Positions 1 to 10,233 of a stretch of 64,000 nucleotides of DNA are shown here, in pieces. Location of the stretch: the NCBI GenBank assembly GCA_903871735.1, contig CAIQHU010000095.1, positions 18,581 to 82,580 of the forward strand, in the 5' to 3' direction. The translations under genes and the position numbers were made by a program. A model generated the notes under the pieces. That model did no database searches and had not been told where the DNA came from. It worked only from the letters and a program-made list of their open reading frames with translations. Position 1 is the stretch's first letter. The number at the start of each line of letters is the position of its first letter. The DNA comes from an uncultured beta proteobacterium (GTDB taxonomy: Bacteria; Pseudomonadota; Gammaproteobacteria; Burkholderiales; Burkholderiaceae).

Positions 1-1189
1 GTTTAATCTCAGCACGCTCAAAAAATCGTAATCCCCCATAAACGCGGTAAGGAATGCTCGCTGAAAATAAGCTGTGCTCAATAATCCGTGATTGCGCATT
101 GCTTCGATACAAAATAGCAACCTCACTCCGCGTCATCCCATCGTTGATTAATCCACGAATTTCATCAACTAACCAGCTGGCTTCAAGCCCGTCGCTATGC
201 GCTTCAAATAAGCGAACTAGCTCACCGTGACCAGCATCTGTTCTTAAGTTTTTACCCAATCGCTCCGTGTTGTGCGCAATTAAATGGTTAGCAGAATCTA
301 AAATATTGGCGTGTGAGCGGTAGTTTTGTTCAAGTTTAACCGTCGTCGGTTTGAACTGCCGCTCAAACAAACGCATATTGGCTACATCTGCCCCTCGAAA
401 GCCATAAATGCTTTGATCGTCATCACCAACGGCAAAAACAGATGCCGGACTGGCTTGGCCTTGGCCAGATAATAGTTTTAGCCAAGAATATTGCAAAGCA
501 TTCGTATCTTGAAACTCATCGACCAAAATATGCCTGAAGCGCTTCTGATAATGCTCACGTATGGGCTCGTGATATTTTAATAATTCATATGTACGAAGTA
601 GTAACTCAGAAAAATCAACGACCCCCTCTCGCTGACACTGCTCCTCATAAGCCTGATAGAGTTTAATCAGCGTCACTTGAAAATCATCACTCCCGGTCAT
701 ATCTCGGGGTCTTTGCCCGCGTTCTTTAGCGTGCGCAATAAAATATTGCACCTGCTTGGCAGGATATTTTTCATCATCAACTTGTAAGATTTTTAAGAGT
801 CGCTTGATAGCTGATAACTGATCTTGTGTGTCCAAGATTTGAAAGGTAGAGGGTAACCCCGCATCTTGAAAATGCGCTCGTAATAGTCGATTACATAATC
901 CATGAAAAGTCCCAACCCACATACCTCGGGTATTAATCGGCAACATCGTGGATAATCGGGTTAACATCTCTTTTGCGGCTTTATTGGTAAAAGTCACCGC
1001 CAAAACCCCGATGGGTGATATTTGCCCCGTTTGTATGAGCCAAGCAATACGAGTGGTGAGAACTCTGGTCTTGCCACTTCCTGCACCAGCTAGTATTAAA
1101 GCAGACTGGGCTTGCCCACTATTGCTTTGGATCGGCAAAGTGACTGCTTGCAGTTGTTCGGGGTTTAATTGGTGGAGAAGTTCAGTCAC
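1..1189 (-). CDS. uvrD: UvrD/PcrA-type superfamily 1A DNA helicase, N-terminal part (3' end outside window)
   Basis: ATP-dependent 3'-5' DNA helicase of nucleotide excision and mismatch repair. Translating the minus strand gives about 396 residues. They show the Walker A motif AGAGSGKT (residues 34-41), motif Ia TFTNKAA, motif II DEFQDTN, motif III GDDDQSIYGFRGA and motif IV LEQNYRS. The frame is still open at the window edge (ending RFFERAEIK), so roughly the second half of a 700-780 residue protein is missing. The start is taken as GTG at 1189 because the next residues, TELLHQLNPEQLQAV, align with the usual UvrD N-terminus; no strong Shine-Dalgarno (SD) is visible. It diverges from valS with only 38 bp between starts. 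Rep is the alternative paralogue, but the motifs read more like UvrD. Confidence 0.93.
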   Translation of the reverse strand, partial: MTELLHQLNPEQLQAVTLPIQSNSGQAQSALILAGAGSGKTRVLTTRIAWLIQTGQISPIGVLAVTFTNKAAKEMLTRLSTMLPINTRGMWVGTFHGLCNRLLRAHFQDAGLPSTFQILDTQDQLSAIKRLLKILQVDDEKYPAKQVQYFIAHAKERGQRPRDMTGSDDFQVTLIKLYQAYEEQCQREGVVDFSELLLRTYELLKYHEPIREHYQKRFRHILVDEFQDTNALQYSWLKLLSGQGQASPASVFAVGDDDQSIYGFRGADVANMRLFERQFKPTTVKLEQNYRSHANILDSANHLIAHNTERLGKNLRTDAGHGELVRLFEAHSDGLEASWLVDEIRGLINDGMTRSEVAILYRSNAQSRIIEHSLFSASIPYRVYGGLRFFERAEIK

Positions 1190-1227
1190 AAGGTCTCGTT
1201 TAAATACCTCATTATAATTTGAAGCAT

Positions 1228-4134
1228 ATGTCTACATCTGAAAATATTTCTGCCACCATCAATACTCCACCAAAAGAGTCTTTTGCTATTCCTGAATTAG
1301 CAAAAAGCTATGAGCCAAGCCTGATTGAATCCGCTCTGAACCAACTATGGCTAGATAAGAAAATTGGTCAAGTGACGATACGTCCCCACCAAGACAATTT
1401 TTGTATTCAACTCCCCCCCCCTAATGTAACTGGAACTTTACACATGGGGCATGCCTTTAACCAAACAATTATGGATGGCTTAACGCGCCATGCCCGCATG
1501 CAGGGTAAAAATACATTATGGGTTCCAGGCACTGATCATGCCGGTATTGCTACCCAAATTGTGGTTGAGCGGCAATTAGATATGCAAAAAATTTCGCGGC
1601 ATGATCTCGGGCGAGAAAAGTTTTTAGAAAAAGTTTGGGCCTGGAAAGATTTATCCGGGTCAACGATTACCCAGCAAATTAAGCGCCTTGGCGCCTCCAT
1701 TGACTGGGATCGCGAATACTTCACGATGGACCCCACCATGTCTGAGGCAGTTGTAGAGGTCTTTGTAACGCTCTATGAACAGGGTCTGATATACCGTGGC
1801 AAACGCCTAGTCAATTGGGATCCGGTCTTAGGTACGGCTGTTTCTGATCTCGAAGTTGAAAGTAAAGAAGAGCAAGGGTATATGTGGCAAATCCACTACC
1901 CACTAGTGGATGGATCCGGTCAACTAACAGTTGCAACAACCAGACCTGAGACAATGCTAGGCGACGTTGCTGTCATGGTTCACCCAGAAGATGATCGGTA
2001 TCGGCATTTAATCGGCAAGATGGTTCATCTTCCTCTTTGTAATCGACAAATACCGATCATCGGGGATGATTATGTCGATCCAAGTTTTGGCACAGGTGTT
2101 GTCAAAGTGACGCCAGCGCATGACTTTAATGACTACGCTGTTGGTCAAAGACACTATCTAAAACCGATCTGCATACTAACGCTAGATGCCAAGATCAATG
2201 ACAATGCTCCAACTCCCTATCAAGGTTTAGATCGCTTTATTGCCAGAAAAAAAATAGTAGATGATTTGCAAACCAGCGGATTTTTAGCGCAAGTAAAAGA
2301 ACACGTTCTGATGGTGCCCAGAGGTGACCGAACCCAAGCAATTATTGAGCCAATGCTGACTGATCAGTGGTTCGTAGCGATGTCAAAACCGACTGAACAC
2401 AATCAATACCGTCCTGGAGAGTCCATCGCAAGTGCTGCCCTTTTAGCAGTGCAAGAAGGTGATATCAAACTTGTCCCTGAAAATTGGGTATCTACCTACA
2501 ATCAGTGGCTTGAAAATATCCAAGACTGGTGTATCTCCCGTCAGCTTTGGTGGGGGCATCAAATACCAGCCTGGTATCTCGAGGATGGGAGCGTCATTGT
2601 TGCCAAGTCAGAGGCTGAGGCAATAGCCAAAGCCCTAGCAACCGGATACAACGGTTCGCTGCGACGTGATGAAGATGTTCTTGATACCTGGTTTAGTTCT
2701 GCTTTAGTGCCTTTTTCCTCTCTTGGTTGGCCTAAGAAAACTGAACTTCTGACACATTTCTTACCATCATCTGTTCTAGTAACTGGCTTTGATATTATCT
2801 TTTTTTGGGTTGCCAGAATGATTATGATGTCTTGCCACTTTACCGGTCAGGTACCGTTCAAGCAGGTCTATGTGCATGGACTAGTTCGAGATGCTGATGG
2901 TCAAAAAATGAGTAAGTCCAAAGGCAATACGCTTGATCCGATAGATCTTATTGATGGAATTAACTTAGAAGATCTCCTTGCGAAGAGAGTTCAAGGTCTA
3001 ATGAACCCGAAGGACGCAGAACAAATAGCTAAAAAAACACGTAAAGAGTTTCCTGATGGAATTGTGCCTTATGGTACTGATGCCCTGCGATTTACTTTTG
3101 CCTCCATGGCAACGCTTGGAAGAAATATTAATTTTGACCAAAAACGTTGTGAAGGTTACAGAAATTTCTGCAACAAGTTATGGAATGCCACGCGTTTTGT
3201 TTTGATGAACTGCTCTGGCGACGATACATCAAATGGTATCGCGCCTTGTGTAGGGGATTGTGGCCCAGATGGTTATTTGCATTTTTCACCTGCGGACCGG
3301 TGGATTGTTTCACAACTGCAACGGGTTGAACAAGAGATAGAGCGCGGGTTCCAAGAATATCGTTTTGATTTAATCGCTGGCGCTTTATATCAATTTGTAT
3401 GGGATGAATATTGCGATTGGTACTTAGAACTTGCAAAAGTGCAATTACAAAACAATTCCCCGGCAAACCAACGGGGAACGCGCCGAACTCTTTTACGTGT
3501 TTTAGAAACGATTCTAAGACTTGCCCATCCACTAATCCCATTTATTACAGAAGAGTTGTGGCAAAGCGTCGCACCGAAATCGGGTAAGGTTTTAGCAGAT
3601 TGCCCTTTACAAAGCATCGCACTTCAACCCTACCCCAAAGCCCAACTTACAAAGCTTGATGTAGCAAGTGAGGCTTGGATCACCGTGTTGAAAAATTTAG
3701 TGAATGCCTGCCGAAATTTACGCGGTGAAATGCAAATTTCACCTGCAAAAAAAGTGCCTCTTGTAATTCAATGTAAGGCAGATTTCCTCACGGAAATGCT
3801 ACCCTACCTGAAAAGCCTAGCAAAATTATCCGACATCAAGATTGATCCAACGGGCGCAATCATTGACGAACTAGGGAAAAATGCTCCAGTAGTCATTTTA
3901 GAGGGTACTAGACTTCTTTTAGAAGTCGAACTTGATTTGGAATTCGAAAAGTCTCGTCTCGAAAAAGAGCTTGCTCGTTTAACAAAAGAAATTGAAAAAA
4001 GTGGGCATAAACTGCAGAATGAGGAATTTATAAAACGCGCACCTGCTGAAGTGGTAGTCCAAGAACAAGCCCGTTTAAAGGATTTCAAAGCTCTGCACGA
4101 ACAGTTACTAACCCAATATAAACGCCTGGCGTAA
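1228..4134 (+). CDS. valS: Valyl-tRNA synthetase
   Basis: Class I aminoacyl-tRNA synthetase that charges tRNA-Val in the cytoplasm. The 968-residue product has HMGH (residues 72-75) within [14 protein letters not shown] and KMSKS (560-564). A CP1 editing domain lies between them, and the C-terminal 70-odd residues are rich in Lys/Glu heptads, like the ValRS coiled-coil tRNA-binding arm. ATG at 1228 is preferred over an in-frame TTG at 1219. The SD is weak. galU follows after 15 bp on the same strand, so the two are probably cotranscribed. Length and motifs are normal; no anomaly seen. Confidence 0.98.
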   Translation: MSTSENISATINTPPKESFAIPELAKSYEPSLIESALNQLWLDKKIGQVTIRPHQDNFCIQLPPPNVTGTLHMGHAFNQTIMDGLTRHARMQGKNTLWVPGTDHAGIATQIVVERQLDMQKISRHDLGREKFLEKVWAWKDLSGSTITQQIKRLGASIDWDREYFTMDPTMSEAVVEVFVTLYEQGLIYRGKRLVNWDPVLGTAVSDLEVESKEEQGYMWQIHYPLVDGSGQLTVATTRPETMLGDVAVMVHPEDDRYRHLIGKMVHLPLCNRQIPIIGDDYVDPSFGTGVVKVTPAHDFNDYAVGQRHYLKPICILTLDAKINDNAPTPYQGLDRFIARKKIVDDLQTSGFLAQVKEHVLMVPRGDRTQAIIEPMLTDQWFVAMSKPTEHNQYRPGESIASAALLAVQEGDIKLVPENWVSTYNQWLENIQDWCISRQLWWGHQIPAWYLEDGSVIVAKSEAEAIAKALATGYNGSLRRDEDVLDTWFSSALVPFSSLGWPKKTELLTHFLPSSVLVTGFDIIFFWVARMIMMSCHFTGQVPFKQVYVHGLVRDADGQKMSKSKGNTLDPIDLIDGINLEDLLAKRVQGLMNPKDAEQIAKKTRKEFPDGIVPYGTDALRFTFASMATLGRNINFDQKRCEGYRNFCNKLWNATRFVLMNCSGDDTSNGIAPCVGDCGPDGYLHFSPADRWIVSQLQRVEQEIERGFQEYRFDLIAGALYQFVWDEYCDWYLELAKVQLQNNSPANQRGTRRTLLRVLETILRLAHPLIPFITEELWQSVAPKSGKVLADCPLQSIALQPYPKAQLTKLDVASEAWITVLKNLVNACRNLRGEMQISPAKKVPLVIQCKADFLTEMLPYLKSLAKLSDIKIDPTGAIIDELGKNAPVVILEGTRLLLEVELDLEFEKSRLEKELARLTKEIEKSGHKLQNEEFIKRAPAEVVVQEQARLKDFKALHEQLLTQYKRLA

Positions 4135-4149
4135 TGAAAGTGATTTCTC

Positions 4150-5031
4150 ATGAAAACACATATCTTTAAAGCTGTTTTTCCAGTAGCAGGCCTTGGAACA
4201 CGTTTTCTACCTGCAACAAAAGCCATGCCCAAAGAAATGTTAACGGTTGTTGATAAACCATTGATTCAGTATGCGGTAGAAGAAGCTATTGCCGCTGGGA
4301 TTACCGAACTCATCTTTGTGACTGGGAGAAGTAAACGGGCTATTGAGGATCATTTTGATAAGGCTTATGAGTTAGAAAATGAATTGGAACAAAAAAATAA
4401 AAAAGATTTATTAGAGATTGTTCAAAATATCAAGCCAAGTCATGTGGATTGTGTTTACGTGCGTCAAGCAGAAGCCCTAGGGCTTGGTCATGCAATTCTA
4501 TGTGCAGAAAAGCTCGTAGCAGATGATCCTTTTGCAGTCATTTTGGCAGATGACCTTCTGACTGGACAGCCACCTGTATTAAAGCAAATGGTTGATGTCT
4601 ACCAACACTATCGCTGCTCAGTAATTGGTATTGAACCGATCGAAAAAGAACAAAGCAGGTCCTATGGCGTGATTGCTGGTAAAAAATGGGATGACAAACT
4701 TTATAAACTTTCAGGAATTATCGAAAAACCAGCACCAGAAGATGCGCCTTCTAATTTAGGGGTGGTTGGGCGTTATGTGCTGTCTCCAAATATCATTGAA
4801 CATATTCGCAATCTCAAACCGGGAGCTGGGGGCGAGTACCAACTAACCGACGCTCTTCAAAGTCTTTTGCAAAAAGAACAAATATTGGCTTATCAATATG
4901 ATGGCGTGCGCTATGATTGCGGCAGTAAAATCGGCTATCTTAAAGCAACTGTAGAGTTTGCTTTAAATCACCCAGAAGTCAGAGATGAGTTTGCAAAATT
5001 TTTAAAAGAAAAAAACTGCCTTCATCCATAG
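4150..5031 (+). CDS. galU: UTP--glucose-1-phosphate uridylyltransferase
   Basis: Makes UDP-glucose from UTP and glucose-1-phosphate for lipopolysaccharide, exopolysaccharide and nucleotide-sugar synthesis. The 293-residue product opens with the nucleotidyltransferase signature GLGTRFLPATKAMPKEML (from residue 14). It also carries AEALGLGHAI and LADDLL, the base- and metal-binding segments of the GalU family, and GGEYQLTDAL near the C-terminus. Length matches typical bacterial GalU (about 290-300). It starts 15 bp after valS and is followed by a 126-bp gap containing a short tandem repeat, facing the convergent TusA-like gene. Confidence 0.97.
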   Translation: MKTHIFKAVFPVAGLGTRFLPATKAMPKEMLTVVDKPLIQYAVEEAIAAGITELIFVTGRSKRAIEDHFDKAYELENELEQKNKKDLLEIVQNIKPSHVDCVYVRQAEALGLGHAILCAEKLVADDPFAVILADDLLTGQPPVLKQMVDVYQHYRCSVIGIEPIEKEQSRSYGVIAGKKWDDKLYKLSGIIEKPAPEDAPSNLGVVGRYVLSPNIIEHIRNLKPGAGGEYQLTDALQSLLQKEQILAYQYDGVRYDCGSKIGYLKATVEFALNHPEVRDEFAKFLKEKNCLHP

Positions 5032-5042
5032 CGGTAATCTCT

Positions 5043-5076
5043 TTTTATCACTGAGTTGATTTTATCACTGGGTTAA
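5043..5076. repeat. Two tandem copies of a 17-bp unit between galU and the TusA-like gene
   Basis: TTTTATCACTGAGTTGA (5043-5059) is followed immediately by TTTTATCACTGGGTTAA (5060-5076), two mismatches in 17. It lies in the 126-bp gap between two convergent genes. No clear stem with a U-tract is associated with it, so it is not an obvious terminator. It may simply be a local duplication. Confidence 0.7.
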
Positions 5077-5157
5077 ATCAGCTTATCTCGTTACCGAATT
5101 GATTCGCCATTATGGACACCCTCGTGAAGAAAAATCTTTGCCAACAGCTCTTTTGAC

Positions 5158-5394
5158 TTAACGACGACGCAAATAAAAAACCCACGTCCCAGCCAAATTT
5201 TCCTGCCCAACCAACAAATTACCCGTGTGTTTAGCAAACATCGGGATATCCTGCTCGGAACTAGGGTCTGTCGTAATCACTTTTAAAATATGTCCCGTAG
5301 ACATATCAGCTAGGGCCTTTTTTGTTCGAAGAACGGGTAATGGGCAAATCATACCCTGACAATCTTCCTCTTTATCAATCTGCTCTGGAATCAT
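5158..5394 (-). CDS. TusA-family sulfur carrier protein
   Basis: Small (78-residue) SirA/TusA-fold protein. The hallmark CPxP motif is present as CPLP, with the likely persulfide-carrying cysteine at residue 17, followed by the usual helix VLRTKKAL. Family members relay sulfur from cysteine desulfurases to tRNA thiolation, molybdenum cofactor or other acceptors. Which acceptor applies here cannot be told from sequence. An additional Cys12 lies five residues ahead of the motif. The ATG at 5394 overlaps the alaS stop as ATGA, implying translational coupling to alanyl-tRNA synthetase. It could be TusA itself or a paralogue, so no symbol is given. Confidence 0.9.
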   Translation of the reverse strand: MIPEQIDKEEDCQGMICPLPVLRTKKALADMSTGHILKVITTDPSSEQDIPMFAKHTGNLLVGQENLAGTWVFYLRRR

Positions 5395-8030
5395 AAATGC
5401 TCCGCCAACCAATTGTTTACGCTTGCAAGCGCTCCCGATAAGTTTTCGGGTTGAGTTCCTCCAGCCATCGCTAAATCAGGCTTACCGCCACCCTTGCCAC
5501 CCACTTGCATAGCAACGTAGTTGACTAAAACTCCAGCTTGAACACGCTTAATTAAATCAGATGTTACACCAGCAATTAATTGCAATTTACCATCATGAAC
5601 ACTAGCTAACAACACAATACAGCTTCCTAATTTGTTCTTAATGTGATCAACCGTCTCGCGTAAAACTTTTGAATCTACCACATCAAATTGAGTCACTAAA
5701 ACTTTCACGCCTTGCACGGTAATGACTTGACTGATTAATTCGTTACCCTGATTAGAGGCCAATTTAGATTGACTTCGCATTAATTCTTTTTCTAATTCAC
5801 GCACATGTTCTTGCAATTGCAAAACACGTTGTTCTATCTCATCAGGATTGGCTTTTAGAATTTGTGCAGCATTAAATACTTGCGCTTCAAGTTTTTGTAT
5901 GCGCGACAAGCTTTGCTGACCAGTAACTGCTTCGATCCGCCGAATGCCTGCTGCCACGCCACTCTCAGAGCAAATTTTAAACAACCCAATATCACCAGTT
6001 CTAGTTACATGCGTACCGCCACACAGCTCTTTTGAGGTGCCAATTTCTAAAACGCGTACAGATTCTCCATATTTCTCTCCAAAGAGCATCATCGCACCTG
6101 TTTTTTGAGCCTGCTCTAATAACATGACTTGCGCAGTAGTAGCTTGATTATTGAGTATTTCAGAGTTGACGAGTTCCTCTACTCGCAACATCTCCTCTCG
6201 TGAAACAGGTGCCGTATGGGCAAAGTCAAAGCGTGTTTTACTCGCGTCGACTAAGGATCCTCTTTGCTGGACATGAGAACCTAAAACTTCTCGCAAGGCT
6301 TTATGCATCAGATGCGTCGCGCTGTGATTGCGCATAATCGCCTGTCGATTTGTCATATCTACCCTAGCAGACAGTCGATCATTGACCCGTATAGTGCCCT
6401 CCTCTAAAATCCCATGATGGCCAAAAACATCCGCCTGAATTTTTAAGGTATCTTCGACCAAAAAGAATGTCTGCGCATTACGCATCTCACCACAATCACC
6501 AACCTGCCCACCAGATTCGGCATAAAAAGGCGTCTTATCCAAAACTAGAACGGCATGCGTTCCGCTAGTAATTTCTGGGACTACATTCCCATCTACATAA
6601 ATTGCTAAAACCAACGCGTCAAGAGAACTTAAATGCTCATATCCGTCAAAAACCGTTGCATCTCCTTGGTATGACAGTCCCTGTGCCATCTTAAATTTAC
6701 CAGCAGCTCTCGCCTGATCCTTTTGGATCTGCATAGCCGATCCAAAAGCAACTTCGTCAACAGTTACACCTCGTTCTCGGCAGACATCTGCAGTTAAATC
6801 GAGAGGAAAGCCAAACGTGTCATGCAATTTAAAAGCAATCTGTCCGTCTAAGCTAAGTTTTTTTTCAATCACCATACCTGCCAAAGTGTGTTCCAATATT
6901 TCCATACCATTTGCGATGGTCTGAAAAAAGCGCTCTTCTTCTTGCTTTAAAACTTCAGTGATGCGACTTTCTTGTTGAATAATCTCGGGGTAAGCTTGCC
7001 CCATTTCCATCACAAGAGCGTTAACTAAACGGTAAAAAAATGGGGTACGAGCGCCTAACTTATATCCGTGACGAATAGCTCGACGAGTGATTCTACGCAA
7101 GACATAACCGCGCCCAGCATTACCAGGAATTACCCCATCCACCACCGTAAAGACGCAAGCCCGAATATGATCAGCAATGACTTTTAGGGAAGGACTTTGT
7201 GGATCACAATCAACTCCTCCACTCGTATTCACTGATACTTTGGCAGCCGCTAATAATGCTTGAAAAAGATCAATCTCATAATTGGAGTGGACGTGCTGCA
7301 ATACCGCAGCAATCCGTTCAAGACCCATTCCAGTATCAACGCTCTTTTTGGGCAAAGGATGCATTACTCCATCCTCATCCCGATTAAACTCCATAAAGAC
7401 ATTGTTCCAAATCTCGATAAAACGGTCGCCATCTTCCTCAGCGCTACCAGGTGGCCCACCCGCAACTTCAGGACCGTGGTCATAAAATATTTCAGAGCAA
7501 GGCCCACAAGGTCCGGTATCACCCATCATCCAGAAATTATCTGAGGCATACCGAGCACCCTTGTTGTCACCAATACGTATTACACGCTCGGCGGCTATGC
7601 CAATATCTTTTGTCCAAATTTCATAAGCCTCGTTATCCTCGGCATATACAGTCACGAGTAAATTCTCTTTCGGTAATTGAAAGACCTCGGTTAAAAGTTC
7701 CCAAGCGTAAGTAATAGCCTCTTTCTTAAAATAATCTCCAAAAGAAAAGTTTCCTAACATCTCAAAAAAAGTATGATGTCTAGCGGTGTACCCAACATTG
7801 TCTAAGTCATTATGTTTGCCACCTGCCCGAATACACTTTTGGGAAGTGGTCGCCCTGTGATAAGGACGTTTGTCAAACCCAAGAAAAACATCTTTAAACT
7901 GATTCATGCCAGCATTGGTGAATAACAAGGTGGGATCGTCACCCGGCACAACTGGGCTCGAACTAACGATTTGATGCCCTTTGGACTCAAAAAAACTTAA
8001 AAATTGTTGGCGAATTTCTGTAACTTTCAT
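5391..8030 (-). CDS. alaS: Alanyl-tRNA synthetase
   Basis: Class II synthetase that attaches alanine to tRNA-Ala and edits mischarged Ser/Gly. The 879-residue protein begins [19 protein letters not shown], the standard AlaRS N-terminus. It carries the editing-domain zinc ligands H569xxxH573 and C670GGTH674, in line with the E. coli spacing. A C-terminal coiled coil and glycine-rich [15 protein letters not shown] segment (C-Ala domain) complete the protein. The ATG at 8030 is chosen over longer in-frame starts because of this N-terminus and an AAAGG SD about 5 bp upstream. Its last codon overlaps the start of the TusA-like gene. E. coli AlaRS represses its own promoter; a 6-bp hairpin lies upstream at 8113-8128. 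Confidence 0.98.
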   Translation of the reverse strand: MKVTEIRQQFLSFFESKGHQIVSSSPVVPGDDPTLLFTNAGMNQFKDVFLGFDKRPYHRATTSQKCIRAGGKHNDLDNVGYTARHHTFFEMLGNFSFGDYFKKEAITYAWELLTEVFQLPKENLLVTVYAEDNEAYEIWTKDIGIAAERVIRIGDNKGARYASDNFWMMGDTGPCGPCSEIFYDHGPEVAGGPPGSAEEDGDRFIEIWNNVFMEFNRDEDGVMHPLPKKSVDTGMGLERIAAVLQHVHSNYEIDLFQALLAAAKVSVNTSGGVDCDPQSPSLKVIADHIRACVFTVVDGVIPGNAGRGYVLRRITRRAIRHGYKLGARTPFFYRLVNALVMEMGQAYPEIIQQESRITEVLKQEEERFFQTIANGMEILEHTLAGMVIEKKLSLDGQIAFKLHDTFGFPLDLTADVCRERGVTVDEVAFGSAMQIQKDQARAAGKFKMAQGLSYQGDATVFDGYEHLSSLDALVLAIYVDGNVVPEITSGTHAVLVLDKTPFYAESGGQVGDCGEMRNAQTFFLVEDTLKIQADVFGHHGILEEGTIRVNDRLSARVDMTNRQAIMRNHSATHLMHKALREVLGSHVQQRGSLVDASKTRFDFAHTAPVSREEMLRVEELVNSEILNNQATTAQVMLLEQAQKTGAMMLFGEKYGESVRVLEIGTSKELCGGTHVTRTGDIGLFKICSESGVAAGIRRIEAVTGQQSLSRIQKLEAQVFNAAQILKANPDEIEQRVLQLQEHVRELEKELMRSQSKLASNQGNELISQVITVQGVKVLVTQFDVVDSKVLRETVDHIKNKLGSCIVLLASVHDGKLQLIAGVTSDLIKRVQAGVLVNYVAMQVGGKGGGKPDLAMAGGTQPENLSGALASVNNWLAEHL

Positions 8031-8112
8031 GCCTTTATTATTACATCTCGTCTGATTTACAGAATAAATTAGCTTTTTACAAGCCTGAAGCACCTCGAAA
8101 TAAACCTTAAAA

Positions 8113-8128
8113 TAAGGGCAAACCCTTA
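8113..8128. repeat. Small inverted repeat in the alaS/tctB divergent region
   Basis: TAAGGG-CAAA-CCCTTA is a perfect 6-bp stem with a 4-base loop, 83 bp ahead of the alaS start and 66 bp ahead of tctB. There is no U-tract on either strand, so it is not a classical terminator. It could be an operator or an RNA hairpin in the alaS leader. Confidence 0.45.
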
Positions 8129-8150
8129 GATAACTTAGTAGCATTTCAAC

Positions 8151-8171
8151 TTACAATCCTGATTGTTGTAA
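8151..8171. promoter_or_regulatory. Operator-like dyad upstream of tctB
   Basis: TTACAA-N9-TTGTAA is a perfect 6-bp dyad about 23 bp upstream of the tctB start. Its T-N11-A core geometry is the kind bound by LysR-type regulators, and an inner ACAATC-CT-GATTGT dyad overlaps it. No regulator gene lies next to it, so the binding protein is unknown. The call rests on symmetry and position only. Confidence 0.4.
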
Positions 8172-8193
8172 ATACTTATATTAGGAGCTTAAG

Positions 8194-8649
8194 TTGAAAA
8201 TATGTAATCAAAAAGATTTTATTGCGGGTCTGATGTATATCGTGATAGGGAGTTTCTTCGCTATCTTAGCTAGAGGTTACCAAATGGGTACAGCTGCGAA
8301 GATGGGTTCAGGGTATTTCCCTTTTTGGCTCGGGGTACTCTTAGCTATTATTGGAGCTTATGTGGCACTTAGATCCTTGGCTCCCGGGCAAATTGAAGAA
8401 AAACTGCCAAAGATCTCCATTCCATCAGTACTCTGGGTAACCGGCTCCGTCTTGGTATTTGCTATTAGCTTACCAATCTTAGGTTTAGTCGCTTCTGTAT
8501 TTTTACTGGTAGTAGTTTCAGCAATGGCAAGTCATGAGTTCTCATGGAAGGGGGCTGTATTAAATGCAGTCTTTTTAATTGGGTTTACTTATGCGGCTTT
8601 TGTTTGGGGCCTGAAGTTACAATTTCCTGTTTGGCCAACATTTATATAA
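8194..8649 (+). CDS. tctB: Tripartite tricarboxylate transporter, small membrane subunit TctB
   Basis: Small integral membrane subunit of a TctABC-type secondary transporter that imports citrate-like carboxylates with a periplasmic binding protein. The 151-residue product has four hydrophobic segments (about residues 10-26, 45-60, 78-110 and 128-145) and the family-typical MGSGYFPFWLG segment near residue 36. The start is TTG at 8194: an AGGAG SD at 8183-8187 sits 6 bp upstream, and no ATG fits as well. tctA follows 45 bp later. No tctC binding-protein gene is adjacent, so the substrate is undetermined. Confidence 0.88.
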   Translation: MKICNQKDFIAGLMYIVIGSFFAILARGYQMGTAAKMGSGYFPFWLGVLLAIIGAYVALRSLAPGQIEEKLPKISIPSVLWVTGSVLVFAISLPILGLVASVFLLVVVSAMASHEFSWKGAVLNAVFLIGFTYAAFVWGLKLQFPVWPTFI

Positions 8650-8694
8650 AAACTTATCTACTCCTAACTTTCAAATTTAGAAAAGAACAACATC

Positions 8695-10197
8695 ATGGAT
8701 TTACTATCTAATCTTTCGCTGGGCTTTGCGACAGCATTTACACTCCAAAACTTGCTGTATTGTTTTATCGGTGTAACGCTGGGCACGCTTATCGGAGTCC
8801 TGCCAGGGCTTGGACCCGTAGCAACTATTGCGATGCTCTTACCCGCAACTTATGCCTTGCCCCCGATTGCGGCTCTCATTATGCTTGCTGGAATTTATTA
8901 CGGCGCGCAATATGGTGGTTCAACTACGGCAATCTTAATTAATATTCCCGGAGAATCATCTTCCGTAGTTACTGCGATTGATGGCTATCAGATGGCTAGA
9001 AATGGGCGGGCTGGAGTGGCTCTCTTTACTGCAGGTATGGGATCCTTTTTTGCAGGTTGTGTAGCCACACTCATCTTAGCTGGATTTGCTGCGCCACTAT
9101 CCGAGTTGGCGTTTAAGTTTGGTCCTGCTGAGTACTTTTCCTTAATGGTTTTAGGTCTTATTGGAGCCGTCGTTTTGGCATCTGGCTCCTTAATCAAGGC
9201 CATTGGCATGATTATCTTGGGGCTCTTAATGGGCTTAATAGGTACAGATGTGAACTCTGGAACGGCTAGGTACTCCTTTGATATTCCCCAGTTAACAGAC
9301 GGAGTTGGTTTTGTAACTGTTGCGATGGGTATGTTTGGCTTTGCCGAAATAATGGCCAACCTTGAACAGAAAGAACATCGTGAGACTTTTCTTAAGAAAA
9401 TTACAAATCTTTGGCCAACCATGGTGGACTTCAAAAGAATGGTTCCGCCAATCCTGAGAGGCACGTTTCTTGGTTCATTCCTGGGTATCTTGCCGGGTGG
9501 AGGAGCCTCTTTAGCAGCCTTCGGTGCCTACTCTTTAGAAAAAAAGATGTCTAAACATCAATCCGAATTTGGGAAAGGCGCCATTGAAGGGGTTGCTGCG
9601 CCTGAGAGTGCAAATAATGCTGCTTCTCAAACCTCCTTTATTCCACTATTGACTCTCGGTATCCCACCCAATGCCGTGATGGCTTTGATGGTAGGTGCGA
9701 TGACTATTCATAATATTCAGCCTGGCCCACAGGTAATGACTAGTAATCCTGCTTTATTCTGGGGATTAATTGCTTCCATGTGGCTTGGTAATGTGATGCT
9801 GATCATACTTAACCTACCAATGATTGGTGTTTGGGTGAAGTTGTTGACAATTCCTTATCGTTTCTTATATCCAGCAATCTTGGTCTTCTGTTGTATTGGG
9901 GTCTACTCTGTAAATAATACGAGTTTTGATATTTACCTCACTGCTATCTTTGGAATTCTAGGCTATATCTTTATCAAACTTGGGTGTGAGCCTGCACCAT
10001 TGCTGCTTGGGTTCGTTCTTGGACCAATGATGGAAGAAAACTTCCGCCGGGCTTTATTACTATCCCGCGGCGACTATACAGTATTTTTAACTAGGCCGCT
10101 ATCAGGTGGTTTGTTAATTGCAGCAGCCTTACTTGTTTTAATTGTTGCCCTACCAGCATTTAAGAAGACCCGAGAAGAAGCCTTTAAAGAAGAGTAA
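8695..10197 (+). CDS. tctA: Tripartite tricarboxylate transporter, large membrane subunit TctA
   Basis: Main permease subunit of a TctABC-type carboxylate transporter. The 500-residue protein is strongly hydrophobic, with about 11-12 membrane segments. It contains conserved TctA stretches GVLPGLGPVATIAMLLP, YYGAQYGGSTTAILINIPGE and GILPGGGASLAAFGAY, the two related pore loops of the family, plus APESANNAASQTSFIPLLTLGIP. Length is normal for TctA (about 500). It pairs with tctB upstream. The cognate periplasmic TctC (Bug-family) protein must be encoded elsewhere, as is common in Burkholderiales. The likely substrate is a di- or tricarboxylate, but this cannot be read from the sequence. Confidence 0.95.
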   Translation: MDLLSNLSLGFATAFTLQNLLYCFIGVTLGTLIGVLPGLGPVATIAMLLPATYALPPIAALIMLAGIYYGAQYGGSTTAILINIPGESSSVVTAIDGYQMARNGRAGVALFTAGMGSFFAGCVATLILAGFAAPLSELAFKFGPAEYFSLMVLGLIGAVVLASGSLIKAIGMIILGLLMGLIGTDVNSGTARYSFDIPQLTDGVGFVTVAMGMFGFAEIMANLEQKEHRETFLKKITNLWPTMVDFKRMVPPILRGTFLGSFLGILPGGGASLAAFGAYSLEKKMSKHQSEFGKGAIEGVAAPESANNAASQTSFIPLLTLGIPPNAVMALMVGAMTIHNIQPGPQVMTSNPALFWGLIASMWLGNVMLIILNLPMIGVWVKLLTIPYRFLYPAILVFCCIGVYSVNNTSFDIYLTAIFGILGYIFIKLGCEPAPLLLGFVLGPMMEENFRRALLLSRGDYTVFLTRPLSGGLLIAAALLVLIVALPAFKKTREEAFKEE

Positions 10198-10211
10198 TTC
10201 TCAAGTTCTTG

Positions 10212-10233
10212 TAGACACATTACAATGTGTCTA
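10212..10233. promoter_or_regulatory. Perfect 22-bp dyad overlapping the glnS start
   Basis: TAGACACATT-AC-AATGTGTCTA is a perfect inverted repeat with 10-bp arms. Its last base is the A of the glnS ATG. A TACAAT hexamer resembling a -10 box lies across its centre (10221-10226), and no SD is visible. It could be a protein operator, a start-codon-sequestering hairpin, or both. Confidence 0.6.

Noticed and set aside
1190..1227. LexA box (CTGT-N8-ACAG type) near uvrD, also before recN and mutL
   Set aside because: No matching pattern in these short upstream regions, so SOS control is not claimed.
3128..3541. 137-residue minus-strand open frame opposite valS
   Set aside because: Shadow frame inside a complete synthetase gene.
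8988..9464. 158-residue minus-strand open frame opposite tctA
   Set aside because: Pro/Lys/Ser-rich shadow of a hydrophobic gene; no SD and no domain.
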